Shown: positions 23,301-24,589 of the stretch, one piece after another
Numbering within the stretch: the first letter of the stretch is position 1
How the letters are laid out: every line of letters begins with the position of its first letter
NCBI GenBank assembly: GCA_030151165.1
Contig: JASLEM010000118.1
Location: forward strand, 1 to 24,589
Direction: 5' to 3'
DNA: 24,589 nucleotides
From: Burkholderiaceae bacterium
GTDB taxonomy: Bacteria > Pseudomonadota > Gammaproteobacteria > Burkholderiales > Burkholderiaceae
Made by a program: the position numbers and the translations under genes
Notes under the pieces: generated by a model
What the model was told of the DNA's origin: nothing
What the model saw: only the letters and a program-made list of their open reading frames with translations
Database searches by the model: none

Positions 23301-24050
23301 TCAGACCTGCGCGACGCCGCCGTCGACGAACATCTCGCTGCCCGTCACGAAGCTGCTTTCGTCGGAGGCCAGGAAGGAGATGACGTTGGCCACCTCGTCG
23401 TCGCGGCCGGTGCGCCCCAGCGGCGCGATCGATCCGGCGAACTGGAAGAAGCCCTGCAGCTGGTCGTGGCTCGCGCCGGTCTTGTCGTGGCCCGGGGTCA
23501 CGATGACGCCGGGGCTCACCGCGTTGACGCGGATGTCGCGCCCCTTGAGGTCGGACGCCCACGTGCGCGCGAACGATCGCACGGCGGCCTTGGTGGCGCT
23601 GTAGATGCTCCAGTTGCCGAAGCCCTTGCTGCCCACGATCGACGCGACGAGGACGATCGAGCCGCCGGCCCGGATCAGCGGCAACGCCTTCTGGACCGTC
23701 CAGATGACGCCCTTGACGTTCGTGTCGAAGAGCCCGTCGACGTGCTCCTCGCTCAGGTCGCCCAGGGGCGCGAAGGCGGCATAGCCGGCGTTCGCCACGA
23801 CGACGTCCAGATGGCCGGATTCGGCCTTGATCCGTGCATAGAGGCGATCGAGATCCGCGGGCTTCGTGACGTCCCCGACGACGCCGACCGCGCGCTCGCC
23901 GAGCGCGGCGACGGCCTCGTCCAGTTCCTTCTGGCGGCGGCCGGTGACGTACACCCGCGCGGCGCCTTCGCCGATCAGCTTCCTGGCCGTGGCCAGGCCG
24001 AGACCCGAGTTCGCGCCGGTGACGAGGGCGACTTTTCCTGTGAGCTTCAT
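23301..24050 (-). CDS. Classical SDR-family oxidoreductase
   Basis: ATG 24048-24050 was chosen because AGGA lies six bases upstream; the ATG at 24056 is nearly on top of that site. The 249-residue product has all classical SDR marks: TGANSGLG (11-18), the NAG motif in VVANAGY (about 85-90), Asn111, Ser137, and catalytic Tyr150-x-x-x-Lys154 in SIYSATKAA. PG motifs follow (AVSPGVIVTPG), and the C-terminus FVTGSEMFVDGG is typical. The enzyme should be an NAD(P)-dependent alcohol or keto reductase of unknown substrate. Its promoter overlaps two inverted repeats, so it is probably repressor-controlled. Confidence 0.95.
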   Translation of the reverse strand: MKLTGKVALVTGANSGLGLATARKLIGEGAARVYVTGRRQKELDEAVAALGERAVGVVGDVTKPADLDRLYARIKAESGHLDVVVANAGYAAFAPLGDLSEEHVDGLFDTNVKGVIWTVQKALPLIRAGGSIVLVASIVGSKGFGNWSIYSATKAAVRSFARTWASDLKGRDIRVNAVSPGVIVTPGHDKTGASHDQLQGFFQFAGSIAPLGRTGRDDEVANVISFLASDESSFVTGSEMFVDGGVAQV

Positions 24051-24175
24051 GTGCATTCCTAACGAGAAGGGCAGGTCTCGACGGGACGGGTGTCGACGGC
24101 CTGAATTGCGGATGTCGCGGTCGGCCTGTCTCGGCGCGGAGGCGTCGAGCCGGAGGCTTCATGCGACTCTGTTTC

Positions 24176-24223
24176 CATCAAGCATGATAGACATCATGTT
24201 TGATGTGGCGAAGCATGATGCTT
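24176..24223 (-). promoter_or_regulatory. SDR promoter with two overlapping operator repeats
   Basis: Site 1 (24176-24205) is an inverted repeat: CATCAA-g-CATGAT, a 4-base centre, then ATCATG-t-TTGATG. Site 2 (24211-24223) is the 13-base palindrome AAGCATGATGCTT. Both begin with AAGCATGAT, at 24180 and 24211, a 31-base step or about three helix turns, so the sites face the same side of DNA. On the - strand a promoter overlaps them: -10 TATCAT (24189-24184) and a weak -35 TTCGCC (24212-24207), 17 bases apart. This is the layout of a TetR-type operator. No repressor gene is present in the window. Confidence 0.65.
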
Positions 24224-24371
24224 GTCATGTTCGGAGTCAACCATCTCCCTTTTCAGGGCAGGGCCGGTGCGCCGCGATCGAGTCCTTGCGTGCGCGACGA
24301 GTCCGCTTTCGGTGGCGGCCGATGCCGCGGCGGCGGCGACCGGTGTCGTGCCTCGGAGGGGGTGGCGAAGC

Positions 24372-24400
24372 GCCGCGGGCCCGTCACGCGAGCCCGCGGC
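24372..24400 (-). terminator. Hairpin downstream of pntB
   Basis: A perfect 9-bp stem, GCCGCGGGC (24372-24380) and GCCCGCGGC (24392-24400), with an 11-base loop lies 18 bases past the pntB stop on the - strand. It lacks a T-run. Between it and the operator sites (24224-24371) I see no gene. Confidence 0.5.
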
Positions 24401-24417
24401 CGTCGCACGGGGGCGAC

Positions 24418-24588
24418 CTACTCGATCGCCTTCAGCATGTCCTCGACCACCTTCTTGGCGTCGCCGAACACCATCATCGTCTTGTCCATGTAGAACAGCT
24501 CGTTGTCGAGGCCCGCGTAGCCCGCGGCCATCGAGCGCTTGTTCACGATGATGGTCTTGGCCTTGTAGGCCTCCAGGATCGGCATGCC
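24418..24588 (-). CDS. pntB: NAD(P) transhydrogenase subunit beta, C-terminal end
   Basis: The gene enters from the right edge; 56 C-terminal residues and the TAG stop are visible. The sequence [18 protein letters not shown], then [15 protein letters not shown] and [18 protein letters not shown], is the highly conserved NADP-binding domain III of PntB. PntAB is an inner-membrane proton-translocating transhydrogenase that reduces NADP with NADH. Domain III lies in the cytoplasm. The rest of the gene and its pntA partner should be outside the window to the right. Confidence 0.95.
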   Translation of the reverse strand, partial: GMPILEAYKAKTIIVNKRSMAAGYAGLDNELFYMDKTMMVFGDAKKVVEDMLKAIE

Positions 24589-24589
24589 G

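Noticed and set aside
24200..24551. + strand ORFs of 97 and 109 codons near the right end
   Set aside because: They overlap the operators and run antisense to pntB; no protein-like pattern.

Overview
The window reads as a chromosomal segment of a high-GC proteobacterium, most likely a betaproteobacterium of the Burkholderiales type. This is inferred from codon use, the dense gene packing, and protein families typical of that group: GlxA-type regulators, IorA/IorB-like molybdenum enzymes and Gly-rich low-complexity stress proteins. No rRNA, tRNA, CRISPR array, insertion sequence or phage gene was seen. Two genes run off the ends: a CheY-like receiver on the left and the C-terminus of PntB on the right.

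Region 1 (1-4273, all +) is a signalling block. It holds the tail of a CheY-like protein, a leader with a well-formed GEMM-I (cyclic-di-GMP-I) riboswitch, a 46-residue one-helix membrane ORF, a 788-residue membrane kinase, and a PstS-like periplasmic binding protein. The kinase joins a chemoreceptor-like front end (two membrane helices, HAMP) to CheA-like HPt and ATPase domains. Its stop codon overlaps the start of the PstS-like gene by 4 bases. This is the most unusual part of the window.

Region 2 (4281-7059) holds two small unknown genes on the - strand, with a Pho-box-like direct repeat between them. It continues with a decayed LysR regulator (HTH lost, one frameshift), a protein with an internally duplicated small domain, and a DUF4126-like membrane protein. 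Region 3 (7151-10047) looks like a stress or envelope group. It contains a PRC-barrel protein, a secreted Gly/Ser-rich protein, a hemerythrin-like protein and a large Gly/Gln/Arg-rich disordered protein, and both ends carry strong hairpins.

Region 4 (10132-15128) holds a receiver-domain remnant, two AraC-type regulators (one GlxA-like), a Sad/YneI-like aldehyde dehydrogenase and a beta-hydroxyacid dehydrogenase. Region 5 (15248-20482, all -) is an ordered unit: a tautomerase, a MarR regulator, a membrane-anchored triheme cytochrome c, a [2Fe-2S] subunit and a Tat-exported molybdopterin subunit. The last three are joined by 4-base overlaps. Together they look like a periplasmic aldehyde or N-heterocycle dehydrogenase that passes electrons to cytochrome c. 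The divergent unit (20906-22744, +) encodes an atypical SDR and an XdhC-family cofactor-maturation protein, which probably serves that enzyme.

Region 6 (22760-24589, all -) has an NTF2/SnoaL-like protein, a classical SDR with a promoter buried in two inverted-repeat operators, and the 3' end of pntB.
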